Assembly (NCBI RefSeq): GCF_947500835.1
Contig: NZ_CANMTQ010000001.1
Span: 434,001 to 498,000 of the forward strand
Reading direction: 5' to 3'
Length of the DNA: 64,000 nt
Source of the DNA: an uncultured Halomonas sp.
GTDB taxonomy: Bacteria > Pseudomonadota > Gammaproteobacteria > Pseudomonadales > Halomonadaceae
Shown: positions 41,081 to 50,359 of the stretch, in pieces
Layout: the number at the start of each line of letters is the position of its first letter
Position numbering within the stretch: position 1 is the first letter of the stretch
The notes under the pieces: generated by a model
What the model was told of the DNA's origin: nothing
The model's database searches: none
Seen by the model: only the letters and a program-made list of their open reading frames with translations
Made by a program: the position numbers and the translations under genes

Positions 41081-42454
41081 ATGAAGATTATCATCCTGGG
41101 CGCCGGCCAAGTTGGCGGCACCCTGGCCGAGCATCTGGCGCATGAAGAAAACGACATCACCGTCGTCGATACGGATACGATACGTCTGCGCGAGTTGCAC
41201 AACCGCCTGGATATTCGCACCGTGACCGGCTCCGCCTCCTACCCGATGGTGCTGCGCCAGGCGGGCTGCGAGGACGCGGACATGCTGATTGCGGTGACCA
41301 ACTCCGACGAAGTCAACATGATCGCCTGTCAGGTGGCCCATACGCTGTTTCGCACCCCCACCAAGATTGCCCGGGTACGCGCCGCTGCCTACCTGACCCG
41401 CAAGGGACTGTTTTCCAACGAAGCGGTACCGGTGGATGTGCTGATCAGCCCGGAGCAGGTGGTCACCGATCACATCCGGCGACTGATCGTCTATCCCGGG
41501 GCGCTACAGGTGCTCGAGTTCGCCGGCGGTCAAGCCCAGCTGGTCGCGGTCAAGGCCTATTATGGCGGCCCGCTGGTCGGCCAGGAGCTGGGGTTCCTGC
41601 GCCGCCATATGCCCAATGTCGATACCCGCGTCGCCGCTATCTATCGCCAGAATCGCCCGATCATTCCCCGAGGCGACACCGTCATCGAGGCGGACGACGA
41701 GGTATTCTTCATTGCTGCCCGGCGGGATATACGCGCCGTCATGAGCGAGTTGCGCAAGATCGAGCGGGATTTTCGCCGTATCATCATTGCCGGAGGCGGT
41801 AATATCGGCCAACGCCTGGCGGAGCAACTCGAGCACAGCCATCAGATCAAGATCATCGAGCGGAACCTGGAGCGCTGCAGCCTTCTTTCAGAACGCCTGG
41901 ATCGCACCGTCGTGCTGCATGGCAGCGCTACCAGCAAACGCCTGCTGATCGAGGAAAACATCGAGGATTGCGATATCTTCTGTGCGCTTACCAATGACGA
42001 TGAGGTCAACATCATGTCGTCGATGCTGGCCAAGCGCCTGGGGGCCAAGAAGGTGCTGACCCTGATCAACAATGCCGCCTATGTGGATCTGGTCCAGGGG
42101 GGCGAAATCGATATCGCCATTTCGCCCCAGCAGTCCACCATCGGCGGCCTGCTGACCCATGTTCGTCGGGGCGACATCGTCAACGTTCACTCCCTGCGAC
42201 GCGGGGCGGCGGAGGCGATCGAAGCCATCGCCCACGGTGATTCCCGTTCCTCGAAGGTCGTCGGCCGTACCATCGATGAGATTGATCTGCCGGCAGGCAC
42301 CACCATCGGCGCGGTGGTGCGTGGCAAGGAGGTGTTGATCGCCCACGACGATGTTGTGATCGAATCCGGGGATCACGTTATCTTGTTCGTGATCGACAAG
42401 CGCCGTATTCGCGATGTGGAACGTCTGTTCCAGGTCGGTCTGTCCTTCTTCTAA
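41081..42454 (+). CDS. trkA: Trk potassium uptake regulatory subunit TrkA
   Basis: TrkA is the cytoplasmic NAD(H)/nucleotide-binding gate of the TrkH/TrkI K+ channel. The 457 residues consist of two tandem RCK units, each a Rossmann part ([15 protein letters not shown] at residue 3; [15 protein letters not shown] at about 235) plus a TrkA-C domain. K+ uptake is central to osmoadaptation in halophiles. trkH follows 46 bases later. Confidence 0.97.
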   Translation: MKIIILGAGQVGGTLAEHLAHEENDITVVDTDTIRLRELHNRLDIRTVTGSASYPMVLRQAGCEDADMLIAVTNSDEVNMIACQVAHTLFRTPTKIARVRAAAYLTRKGLFSNEAVPVDVLISPEQVVTDHIRRLIVYPGALQVLEFAGGQAQLVAVKAYYGGPLVGQELGFLRRHMPNVDTRVAAIYRQNRPIIPRGDTVIEADDEVFFIAARRDIRAVMSELRKIERDFRRIIIAGGGNIGQRLAEQLEHSHQIKIIERNLERCSLLSERLDRTVVLHGSATSKRLLIEENIEDCDIFCALTNDDEVNIMSSMLAKRLGAKKVLTLINNAAYVDLVQGGEIDIAISPQQSTIGGLLTHVRRGDIVNVHSLRRGAAEAIEAIAHGDSRSSKVVGRTIDEIDLPAGTTIGAVVRGKEVLIAHDDVVIESGDHVILFVIDKRRIRDVERLFQVGLSFF

Positions 42455-42500
42455 GAGTCGGTATGAAAAAAATGTCTCACGCAGCAGGAACCGCTGATTC

Positions 42501-43949
42501 ATGAGCCTACGCGTCACGCTGCGTATTCTCGGGCTCCTGCTGATGGTATTCAGCCTGACCCTGGTCCCGCCCATCCTGATTTCGCTGCTATTCAACGACA
42601 CGGTGTGGGATGCCTTTGTCATTGCCATGGCCATCACCTTCGTCACAGGTGCGGTGCTTTATGCACCCAATCATAGCGCCCGCAAGGAATTGCGCACCCG
42701 GGACGGTTTTCTGATCACGGTGCTGTTCTGGAGCGTGCTGGGGCTATTTGGTTCGTTGCCCTTCATGTTTGCCAGTGATCCGGCGCTGTCCTGGACCGAT
42801 GCGATTTTCGAGTCCTTCTCGGGGCTGACTACCACCGGCGCCACGGTGATTACCGGTATCGACCTGTTACCGGATTCCATTCGCTATTATCGCCAGCAGC
42901 TGCAGTGGCTGGGCGGCATGGGGATCGTGGTGCTGGCGGTTGCCATCCTGCCGACTCTGGGCATCGGGGGCATGCAGCTTTATCGCACCGAGATTCCCGG
43001 TCCACTCAAGGACTCCAAGCTGACCCCGCGCATCACCGAGACCGCCAAGGCGCTGTGGTACATCTATGCCGCGCTGACCCTCACGTGCTTCCTGGCCTAC
43101 TGGCTGGCAGGGATGAACTGGTTCGACGCCATCGGTCATAGTTTCTCGACGGTGGCCATTGGAGGCTTTTCCACCTACGACGCCAGTATCGGCTATTTCG
43201 ACAGCGCCACCATCGAGCTGATCTGCGTCGTCTTCATGATCCTTTCATCGATCAGTTTCGGCCTGCATTTCGCCGTGTGGCGGGAAAAGCGACTGGGGCA
43301 GTACCTGCAGGATCCTGAATTCCGTTTTTTCCTTCTGTTCCTGGCCCTGCTCAGCATCATAACCATCGTGACGCTGCTGGTCAGCGGCACCTACAGCGAC
43401 ATGAACGGAGTGCGTCACGGGCTGTTCGAGGCGGTTTCCATTGCCAGCACCTCGGGTTTTGGCGTCGCGGACTTCTCGATATGGCCCGGTGCCCTGCCCT
43501 TCATGCTGTTCGTTGCCGCCTTCGTCGGCGCCTGCTCCGGCTCCGCCGGGGGCGGCATGAAAGTGATCCGTATCCTGCTGATCCTGAAACAGGGCATGCG
43601 TGAGGTGCTGCGCCTGATTCATCCCAGCGCGGTCATCTCGATCAAGGTGGGCAAGATGCGCGTAACGGACAGCGTCTCCCAAGCGGTATGGGGATTCTTC
43701 TCCGTCTATGTGATGCTGTTTTTCCTCATGCTGGTAGGCATGCTGACGACCGGACTCGATCAGGTCACCGCCTGGTCCGCGGTCGGTTCCGCGCTTAACA
43801 ACCTGGGGCCCGGGCTTGGCGAGGTCGCCAATCACTATGGCAATATCCCGGCCGCAGCCAAGTGGATACTGGTGATCGCCATGGTATTGGGGCGCTTGGA
43901 GATTTTTACGGTATTGGTGCTGTTTACCCCGGCTTTCTGGCGCCGCTGA
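42501..43949 (+). CDS. trkH: Trk potassium uptake channel subunit TrkH
   Basis: The pore subunit of the Trk system, with 482 residues and about ten to twelve membrane helices. Filter-type loops include SGLTTTGATVITGID, STVAIGGFSTYDAS, ASTSGFGVADFS and NNLGPGLGEV, the four P-loop signatures of the SKT family. Its last 26 bases overlap the converging DUF2784 gene. Confidence 0.96.
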   Translation: MSLRVTLRILGLLLMVFSLTLVPPILISLLFNDTVWDAFVIAMAITFVTGAVLYAPNHSARKELRTRDGFLITVLFWSVLGLFGSLPFMFASDPALSWTDAIFESFSGLTTTGATVITGIDLLPDSIRYYRQQLQWLGGMGIVVLAVAILPTLGIGGMQLYRTEIPGPLKDSKLTPRITETAKALWYIYAALTLTCFLAYWLAGMNWFDAIGHSFSTVAIGGFSTYDASIGYFDSATIELICVVFMILSSISFGLHFAVWREKRLGQYLQDPEFRFFLLFLALLSIITIVTLLVSGTYSDMNGVRHGLFEAVSIASTSGFGVADFSIWPGALPFMLFVAAFVGACSGSAGGGMKVIRILLILKQGMREVLRLIHPSAVISIKVGKMRVTDSVSQAVWGFFSVYVMLFFLMLVGMLTTGLDQVTAWSAVGSALNNLGPGLGEVANHYGNIPAAAKWILVIAMVLGRLEIFTVLVLFTPAFWRR

Positions 43950-44304
43950 GTCGGCGCAGATGAAGATACCCATAGATTGGCAGGTTGATGGCCAGCACCC
44001 CGATGCCCAGCCACAGCTGGATGACCGGGGTCAGCCCTGCTGGATAGATGACAGCAATCAGATAATGCTCGATGAAACCGCCGGCATAGCCGGATTCTCC
44101 GGCAGCGCGCAGCAAGGCGTTCTCTAGTGGGGTCAAAGGGCAGATCCAGCCATTGAGTTCAAGAGCCGCTGCCCAGGCTACTGTCGGCAGATGCAACCAC
44201 GCCAGACGTGGCCAGCGCAGCACGGCTAGCCCTCCCAGCACCACGAAAAGAATGAACGCCAGATGCAGGATTAGAACCGCCACGGCGGCAATGTGATAGC
44301 CCAC
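43924..44304 (-). CDS. DUF2784 membrane protein
   Basis: A 126-residue inner-membrane protein of unknown function with about four hydrophobic helices. The HLAFILFVVLGGLAVLRWP and NGWICPLTPLEN segments are typical of DUF2784. It converges with trkH and overlaps its 3' end by 26 bases. Only family membership is supported. Confidence 0.85.
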   Translation of the reverse strand: MGYHIAAVAVLILHLAFILFVVLGGLAVLRWPRLAWLHLPTVAWAAALELNGWICPLTPLENALLRAAGESGYAGGFIEHYLIAVIYPAGLTPVIQLWLGIGVLAINLPIYGYLHLRRLSGARKPG

Positions 44305-44428
44305 GGGTTTCTCCTTACCACTGAAGCGACACCGTTACCAAAATACCGGGATGATACTGTACTTGGACTGCCCTGCTCCCTTCATGGATAATTAGCGGCC
44401 TGATTGATTCCGTTGCAAGCGAGCGTCC

Positions 44429-45652
44429 ATGACCGACACCCAGGCTATCATTTCCGAGGACGCCATCCATGGTCCTCGCCGCGTCGTCAAAAGCGGTGAC
44501 ACCCGCTACACCCTGCTGGGAACCGCCCACGTTTCCCGAGCAAGCGCCGAGGAAGTCCGCACCCTGATTCGCTCCGGTGAATTCGATGCCGTGGCAATCG
44601 AGCTGTGCCAGTCCCGCTATCAGAGCCTGATAAATCCCAATGCCTTGGCGGATCAGGATCTGTTCCAGATCTTTCGCCAAGGCAAGGCCGGCATGGTGGC
44701 GGCAAGTCTTGCCTTGGGAGCATTTCAGCAACGCGTGGCGGAGCAGTCGGGTATCGAACCCGGGGCCGAGATGCGAGCCGCGGTCAATGAAAGCCGCGAT
44801 GCGGACCTGCCCCTGCTGCTGATCGATCGGGAAGTGGGCACTACCCTGAAGCGCGTCTATGCCAACGTACCCTGGTGGCAGCGCATGGGATTGATTACCG
44901 GCCTGTTAGGCAGCCTGCTGTCGCGTCAGCAGGTTTCCAGCGAAGACATCGAACGGCTCAAGCAAGGCGATGTTCTTGAATCCACCTTCAATGAGTTCGC
45001 CGAACAATCCGAGGCGCTCTACACCCCTTTGATCGCCGAACGAGATCGCTACATGGCCCTGCGCCTGGTGGAAGAGAACCCGCGAGATCTCTATCGCAAT
45101 GTGCTGGTGGTGATAGGCGCCGGGCATCTCAAGGGCCTTTCGGGGCATCTCGAACAACCGCTGCCGCAGGCTCCTGCTACCGAACGGGAACAACTGGAAG
45201 CGACACCGCAACGTGGGCGCTGGTGGAAGGTGGTTCCCTGGCTGATCACGGCGCTGGTGCTGATAGGCTTTGCCATCGGGTTTTCTCGGGATAGCGAGCT
45301 TGGCTGGCAGCTGATTGGTGAGTGGTTCTTGATCAATGGCGTGCTTTCCGGTCTTGGCGCCGTCATTGCCCTGGCTCATCCGCTCACCGTGGTAGCGACC
45401 TTCTTTGCCGCCCCCCTGACCTCGCTTAATCCCACCATTGGCGCCGGTTTCGTGGCCGCCGGGGTGGAGCTTGCCCTGCGCAAGCCCAAGGTACGAGACT
45501 TCGCCCAGCTGCGCCACGACGTGGCCGATGTAAAAGGCTGGTGGCGCAATCGCGTCTCCCGCACGCTACTGGTGTTCATACTGGCCACCGTGGGCTCTGC
45601 CGCCGGCACCTGGATTGCCGGGCTACGAATTGCCGGCAAGCTGTTTGGTTGA
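44429..45652 (+). CDS. TraB-family (TraB/GumN) membrane protein
   Basis: A 407-residue protein. The N-terminal two-thirds is a TraB/GumN-type domain with the hallmark LLGTAHVSRASAEEV and, later, VVIGAGHLKGLSGHLEQ, motifs compared with haem/metalloprotease-like folds. The C-terminal third has three to four membrane helices (about 268-405). The family is known from a plasmid pheromone-shutdown protein and eukaryotic mitochondrial TRABD, and the function here is unknown. No partner gene is evident. Confidence 0.85.
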   Translation: MTDTQAIISEDAIHGPRRVVKSGDTRYTLLGTAHVSRASAEEVRTLIRSGEFDAVAIELCQSRYQSLINPNALADQDLFQIFRQGKAGMVAASLALGAFQQRVAEQSGIEPGAEMRAAVNESRDADLPLLLIDREVGTTLKRVYANVPWWQRMGLITGLLGSLLSRQQVSSEDIERLKQGDVLESTFNEFAEQSEALYTPLIAERDRYMALRLVEENPRDLYRNVLVVIGAGHLKGLSGHLEQPLPQAPATEREQLEATPQRGRWWKVVPWLITALVLIGFAIGFSRDSELGWQLIGEWFLINGVLSGLGAVIALAHPLTVVATFFAAPLTSLNPTIGAGFVAAGVELALRKPKVRDFAQLRHDVADVKGWWRNRVSRTLLVFILATVGSAAGTWIAGLRIAGKLFG

Positions 45653-45738
45653 ATCATTGCCCAAGCGGGCTGTCCTAGAGGGCGGAACCGAGCCCACCCG
45701 ATTCGGTTTTCGCCTCTTGAAACAAATGGAGAAAGAAC

Positions 45739-45891
45739 GTGAAGAAATCCAGAATTCGCGACAACGCGCTAAAGGCGTCGTTGCGCACACCGATGTTTCG
45801 CATGCAGCAGCAAACCCCCAAAAAGGGCAAGGGCAGCTACTCTCGCAAGGGTCGGCGGCCCTGCCACCAGCCCTATTGCCAAGCGGCCTGA
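45739..45891 (+). CDS. arfA: Alternative ribosome-rescue factor ArfA
   Basis: A 50-codon gene that starts with GTG behind a GGAG site. IRDNALKASLRTPMFRMQQQ followed by KKGKGSYSRKGR matches the conserved core of ArfA, which recruits RF2 to stalled ribosomes lacking a stop codon when trans-translation fails. The family core (DNA..A.L..P.FR, KGKGSYxRKG) is complete. The stop codon sits in the apical loop of a long hairpin (45868-45915), fitting the known control of arfA through mRNA cleavage or truncation that yields a tail-less product only when tmRNA is limiting. A longer frame over the same DNA (45615-46028) is spurious. Confidence 0.88.
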   Translation: MKKSRIRDNALKASLRTPMFRMQQQTPKKGKGSYSRKGRRPCHQPYCQAA

Positions 45892-45923
45892 TCAGGCTGT
45901 TTCGCAATGGGGCTGCGCTTTTT
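45868..45923 (+). promoter_or_regulatory. Long hairpin spanning the arfA stop codon, then T-run
   Basis: Positions 45868-45889 pair with 45894-45915: 21 of 22 positions pair (three G-U, one C-C mismatch) around a GATC loop. The arfA TGA (45889-45891) lies at the tip. TTTTT at 45919-45923 follows, so it could also end transcription. RNase III cutting in the stem would create a nonstop arfA mRNA, the control known in E. coli. Confidence 0.8.
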
Positions 45924-46024
45924 CGTTTTACATTCTCATGGCTTTTTGAACCTGCCCCGCTACTTGTCTTAACCTGTAACGCAGTGATTGGAGAAGTCCA
46001 ACTACAGGACGCAAGGAGGCTGAT

Positions 46025-47440
46025 GTGAGTGATACCGATCTGGGATTGATGGATGCGGGTCGGCTAACGGAGCTGTTCAAGTCCGGTGACACCTCCCCTT
46101 TGGAAGCCACCCGGGCTGCACTGGAGCGCATCGAGCGCTTCAATGACAAGGTCAACGCTTACACCTATGTAGATCGCGAGGGTGCAGAAGCCGCCGCCAA
46201 GGCCTCTGCCCGACGCTGGGGTCAAGGCAAGCCGCTAAGCCCGATCGACGGGGTGCCGGTCTCGCTCAAGGACTTGACCAATGTCGCCGGCATGCCGGCC
46301 CGGGAAGGGTCGCTGCTAACCTCGAACGCGCACTGCGAAGAGGATGCGCCACCCGCGCGCATGTTGCGCGAGGCCGGCGCCGTGCTGCTGGGCAAGACCA
46401 ATACCCCGGAATTCGGTTGGAAGGCGGTGACCGACAACCGCGTCTTTGGCGCGACCTGCAATCCCTGGGATACGCGCCTGACCCCAGGCGGCTCCTCCGG
46501 GGGCGCCGCCGCGGCGGCGGCGCTCAACATGGGGGTGCTGCATCAGGGCGGCGACTCCGGCGGCTCGATTCGCATTCCCGCCGCCTTCACCGGCGTCTTC
46601 GGCTTCAAGCCGACCTTCGGCTGGACACCCCAATGGCCCCCGGCCAAGGAGCCAACCCTCTCACATATCGGCCCGCTGACCCGCAACGTGCGCGATGCGG
46701 TGCGCATGCTCAACGTGATCGGGCGCTACGACTACCGCGACCCCTATGCAACCCGCGGCCAACCCGAGGACTGGGGTATGGATCTCGACAACGACCTGCG
46801 GGGCCTGCGCATCGCCTATTCGTCAGACCTGGGCTATGCGGATGTCGATCCTCAGATCGCCGAGCGGGTACGTGAAGCCGCGCACAAGCTGGAAGCGCTA
46901 GGTGCCGAGATCGTGGAGATCGACCCGGGATTCGAGTCGCCCATCAAGATCTTCCAGACCCTGTGGTTCACTGCCTCTCTCGAGCTGTGGTCCCAGTGCA
47001 GCGAAAAGCAGCGTCAACTGCTCGACCCCGGCCTGGTGGCCAACGCGCGCCATGCGGAAAACTGGCGCGCCGTCGATCTGTTTCGGGCACTTGCCGACCG
47101 GGCTCGCCTGACCCAACAGCTGGAGCACTTCAATCAGGAGTATCACCTCTTGATGACGCCCTCAGTGCCGATCGAGCCCTTCGAGATCAATCACGAGGTA
47201 CCCCCGGGCAGCGGCATGCGCGACTGGGAAGAGTGGGCGCCGTTTTCCTATCCGTTCAACCTGAGCCAGCAGCCGGCCGCTTCGGTGCCCTGCGGCTTCA
47301 CCGACAAGGGCCTGCCGGTCGGCTTCCAGCTCGCCGGTGGCAAGTTCGATGACACCCGGGTATTGCGGGCTTGTCATGCCTTCATGGAAGCCCATCCGCC
47401 GCGCTTTCCTGCACAGCCGAACTTAGCGCACAATGAATGA
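46025..47440 (+). CDS. Amidase-signature-family hydrolase
   Basis: A 471-residue amidase with the Ser-Ser-Lys triad: Lys in VSLKDLTNVAG (about 80), the cis-Ser in TPGGSSGGAAA and the nucleophile Ser in GGDSGGSIRIPAA. It starts with GTG at 46025 after AAGGAGG. The substrate cannot be told; a GatA role is unlikely because gatB/gatC are absent and the C-terminus differs. ChaC follows after 33 bases and may be cotranscribed. Confidence 0.9.
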   Translation: MSDTDLGLMDAGRLTELFKSGDTSPLEATRAALERIERFNDKVNAYTYVDREGAEAAAKASARRWGQGKPLSPIDGVPVSLKDLTNVAGMPAREGSLLTSNAHCEEDAPPARMLREAGAVLLGKTNTPEFGWKAVTDNRVFGATCNPWDTRLTPGGSSGGAAAAAALNMGVLHQGGDSGGSIRIPAAFTGVFGFKPTFGWTPQWPPAKEPTLSHIGPLTRNVRDAVRMLNVIGRYDYRDPYATRGQPEDWGMDLDNDLRGLRIAYSSDLGYADVDPQIAERVREAAHKLEALGAEIVEIDPGFESPIKIFQTLWFTASLELWSQCSEKQRQLLDPGLVANARHAENWRAVDLFRALADRARLTQQLEHFNQEYHLLMTPSVPIEPFEINHEVPPGSGMRDWEEWAPFSYPFNLSQQPAASVPCGFTDKGLPVGFQLAGGKFDDTRVLRACHAFMEAHPPRFPAQPNLAHNE

Positions 47441-47473
47441 CAATCTGATTCGTCATTTCCACGGCCATGTACC

Positions 47474-48049
47474 ATGTCGCTCGACACCACACATATCAAT
47501 CAATCCATGACCCACTTCGACGGCCAGGATGCGATCTGGCTGTTCGGCTACGGCTCGTTGATCTGGAAGGCGGGCTTTCCCTATCTGGAGCGGCGCCCGG
47601 CCTACATTCATGGCTGGGTGCGGCGTTTCTGGCAGGGCTCTCATGATCATCGCGGCACACCGGAAGCGCCTGGGCGGGTCGCCACCCTGGTGCGCCAGGC
47701 AGGCGCGATCTGTCACGGCATGGCCTATCGCATTACCCCCGAGACCCTGGGGCCTCTCGATGTTCGCGAGAAAAACGGCTATCTGCGCCTGGTAACCGAA
47801 CTGCACTTCGAGAAGAGCGGACGCACCGAAGGGTTGGTCTATATCGCCACCGAAGACAATGCCGCCTTTCTCGGCGATGCTTCATATCATCATATTGCGC
47901 AACAGATTGCAGGCGCCAAGGGGCCGAGCGGTCCCAATCGCGACTACCTGCTGAATCTGGCGGCGGCGCTGCGTGAGCTTGATGTCGAGGACCCACACGT
48001 ATTCGAGCTGGAACGATTGCTGCCTCCACTAAAGCCAGCAAAAGAGTAG
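47474..48049 (+). CDS. ChaC-type gamma-glutamylcyclotransferase
   Basis: A 191-residue enzyme predicted to break glutathione (or gamma-glutamyl peptides) into 5-oxoproline and the rest. Family motifs are WLFGYGSLIWKAGFPY (substrate loop), RRFWQGSHDHRGTPEAPGR and the Glu-containing VREKNGY, with the late GPNRDYLLNL. It lies between an amidase and isocitrate dehydrogenase. Confidence 0.9.
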   Translation: MSLDTTHINQSMTHFDGQDAIWLFGYGSLIWKAGFPYLERRPAYIHGWVRRFWQGSHDHRGTPEAPGRVATLVRQAGAICHGMAYRITPETLGPLDVREKNGYLRLVTELHFEKSGRTEGLVYIATEDNAAFLGDASYHHIAQQIAGAKGPSGPNRDYLLNLAAALRELDVEDPHVFELERLLPPLKPAKE

Positions 48050-48100
48050 ACTGACTCGAGTCACACTCAATTTCATTACCACAGCAAGACGAGAAAGATA

Positions 48101-49840
48101 ATGAGCAGCAAGATCAGCGTAGCGTCTCCACTGGTCATTCTCCATGGCGACGAAATGGCCCAGGTGGCTTTCGAGAAGATCCTCGAGATGTTCGTGACTT
48201 CGCGTCTAGACATGGAACTGGTCGATATCGATCTGTCTGCGGAAAATCGTCTGGTTACGAACGGTCAAGCCGTCATGGACGCCATCGAGGCGCTCAAGCA
48301 GCACGGCGTGGGCATCAAGAACGCCGGCATGACCGTCAATCGGGATCAGCTGACGGCTCTGCTGGAAAAGCATCCGGATATTGACCAAACCGCCCTGCAC
48401 CCTTTGGCCACCAAGTCGCCCAACGGCGCCATTCGCAAGGGGATTGGCGGCAACATCACTCGTGAAGACATTCAGTTTCGCAATCTGGAGTTCGACAAAC
48501 CCGAGTGGATCGGCCGAGACATCGAGGTCGACACCATGACCAGCGGCGGCATCAAGGAGAGCTACAACGAGCTCTCCAGCGCCACCGGTATTGTCAAGCT
48601 GATGTTCGTCGGTGCCAGCGGCGACCCGGTCGAGTTGCACCGCCGGGAGGTCAACAAGGGCGATCCCTGGCTGCTGGCCACCAACGATATCGACGATATC
48701 AAGGCCTGGGCCCATCGTTTCTTCAAGCGGGCCATCGACGAAAAGCGCGACATCTATCTCGGTCTCAAGGACACGGTCATCGCCGGCTACGACGGCGCCA
48801 TGCGCGCGGTCATCGAAGAAATCTACCGGCAGGAGTATCAGCAGCAGGTCGAGTCTCTGGGGCTGGCCTATCATTATGAGCTGATCGACGCTCAGGCGGC
48901 ACGTATCGTGGCCAACCCGCCCGAGCGGGCCCTATGGGGCGTGCCGGACAACACCACCGGGCGCAAGCTCTTCAAGCTGGTCGAGCAGCTCAAGCGCTAC
49001 GGCATTCCCAAGCGCGAGGCTCAGGTGTCGCTGTCCCGCATGAGCGCAGGGGGCGGAGATCAATACGGCAGCTACAACATGCCTGCGGCGGAAGACGGCA
49101 TCCTCAAGGTGATCGTCGATGGCGAGGAGAAGCATGCCCGGCGGGTGAAGGAAGGCGACCCGATTCTGCTGATGTCCAACGATGCCCAGGCCATCAAGGA
49201 CTGGGTACTGCAGGTATTCCGGGATGCCTCGCGCAAGAAGAAGGAGGTCTACTTTGGCCTCAAGCGCGAATACATGAACTACGATGAAGTGTTCAGCACC
49301 GTCATCACCGATGTGCGTTACGAGCTAGCCCAAGGCGGTACGCCGCCGCCCTCCTTCATGATCATGCGGCCCTCAAGCCAGCTGATCAAGATGATCACTG
49401 ACCCGCCCCGCAATGCCCTCTACCCGGCCCAGAATCTGGATGGCGATATCTTTTCGGACATCTCCGCCGCCCTGGGCGGGAGTCTTGCCACGGCGAGTTC
49501 CATTATCGAAAGCAAGAACGGCACCATGCTGTTCGAGGCGCCTCACGGCACCGCCCACGATCTCTATCTGAAATACCAGGAAACGGACGGCAAGGAAGCG
49601 CACTTCAACTCCTCGGCGCTGCTGTTCGCCGTAGCCAACGCCCTGGAAACCCTGGGCGAGCGGGAAGGCAACAACCCTCTTGTCGACTACGCCACGCAAC
49701 TGAAAGAAGCGCTGATCGATACCGTCGATGCCGGCATCATCACCGGCGATTTGAAAGGCAAGACTGCCGATCCGGACAAGGAGCAGATAGTGGATATGCA
49801 AGGCTTTCTCGATGCGGTGAAGCAGCGGCTGGCGGGATAA
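48101..49840 (+). CDS. icd: NADP-type isocitrate dehydrogenase with internal duplication (579 residues)
   Basis: Predicted to convert isocitrate to 2-oxoglutarate. It aligns with the eukaryotic-type dimeric enzyme (about 410 residues) but is about 170 longer. Residues 145-290 and 314-453 are two copies of the clasp and small domain (compare VNKGDPWLLATNDIDDIKAW with VKEGDPILLMSNDAQAIKDW). Copy 1 keeps the Lys/Thr and Asp that the neighbouring subunit supplies in dimers (K223, T225, D263). Copy 2 keeps the in-cis set (GDQY at 319-322, DGDIFSD at 447-453). Each has lost the other set. SPNGAIRKGIGG (106-117) binds substrate. It may therefore be a functional monomer. Confidence 0.85.
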   Translation: MSSKISVASPLVILHGDEMAQVAFEKILEMFVTSRLDMELVDIDLSAENRLVTNGQAVMDAIEALKQHGVGIKNAGMTVNRDQLTALLEKHPDIDQTALHPLATKSPNGAIRKGIGGNITREDIQFRNLEFDKPEWIGRDIEVDTMTSGGIKESYNELSSATGIVKLMFVGASGDPVELHRREVNKGDPWLLATNDIDDIKAWAHRFFKRAIDEKRDIYLGLKDTVIAGYDGAMRAVIEEIYRQEYQQQVESLGLAYHYELIDAQAARIVANPPERALWGVPDNTTGRKLFKLVEQLKRYGIPKREAQVSLSRMSAGGGDQYGSYNMPAAEDGILKVIVDGEEKHARRVKEGDPILLMSNDAQAIKDWVLQVFRDASRKKKEVYFGLKREYMNYDEVFSTVITDVRYELAQGGTPPPSFMIMRPSSQLIKMITDPPRNALYPAQNLDGDIFSDISAALGGSLATASSIIESKNGTMLFEAPHGTAHDLYLKYQETDGKEAHFNSSALLFAVANALETLGEREGNNPLVDYATQLKEALIDTVDAGIITGDLKGKTADPDKEQIVDMQGFLDAVKQRLAG

Positions 49841-49914
49841 TCCAAGATAGCGCCGAACCGGTAGCAGGTGATTCGATCAAATCAGTGGATTCAAATTGGC
49901 GAATCAATAAAGTG

Positions 49915-50058
49915 TCATTGGCCGTTGCGGCTTGTAAGCCAGACGGCCAGGCGCTCTTTGATATCGAGTAGGCGGGATTCGGGTAGTTCTCTTAAAAAGC
50001 CATGTTGTAAATTGGTATACGGAAAAGGCATCAGTGCGATCTGTCCGGCACGTTTCAT
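49915..50058 (-). pseudogene. MazF/PemK-type toxin remnant with internal deletion
   Basis: 47 codons remain. IALMPFPYTNLQHG matches the start of MazF/PemK toxins, and the rest (LPESRLLDIKERLAVWL) matches their C-terminal helix, but the central RNase core of about 60 residues is missing without a frameshift. Its ATG overlaps the antitoxin stop (ATGA). The toxin should be inactive. Confidence 0.65.
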
Positions 50059-50294
50059 GACCAGCGTTCCTTCAGATCGTCTTCCGAGTAAAGGTCAGGC
50101 TCGTCGCTAATACCACGCATGGCCTGATCCACGCTCATGATCTGAAACTGCTGTTCTGACCATTCTCCGTTGTCATCCTTCAGCGTAGCAGCGCGACCAT
50201 GCTGTTGTTCCAGAAACGTGGCAAAGTCCAGCACTTCTTGTTGTCGAAACGCCGGCAGACGACTCACTTTGGCCATCAATTCTTCAAGTTGCAT
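50055..50294 (-). CDS. DUF2281/VapB-like antitoxin of a decayed MazF-type module
   Basis: A 79-residue protein. The N-terminal KVSRLPAFRQQEVLDFATFLEQQ is the DUF2281-type helix pair, and the C-terminal acidic part ends YSEDDLKERWS, as in antitoxins that cap PemK/MazF. It is first in the pair and overlaps the toxin remnant by ATGA. It may persist as a regulator or neutralise related toxins. Confidence 0.75.
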   Translation of the reverse strand: MQLEELMAKVSRLPAFRQQEVLDFATFLEQQHGRAATLKDDNGEWSEQQFQIMSVDQAMRGISDEPDLYSEDDLKERWS

Positions 50295-50359
50295 AAGCGC
50301 TTACCCATCATTGACGACTCCTCGCAAGCATAGCACACCTACTTTTTTGCAACGCGCCT

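Noticed and set aside
45615-46028. 137-codon plus-strand frame after the TraB-family gene
   Set aside because: It has no family resemblance and no ribosome site; the DNA is better explained by arfA in another frame plus its hairpin.
49868-50110. 80-codon plus-strand frame
   Set aside because: It is antisense to the MazF remnant and antitoxin, which have the expected overlap and motifs.
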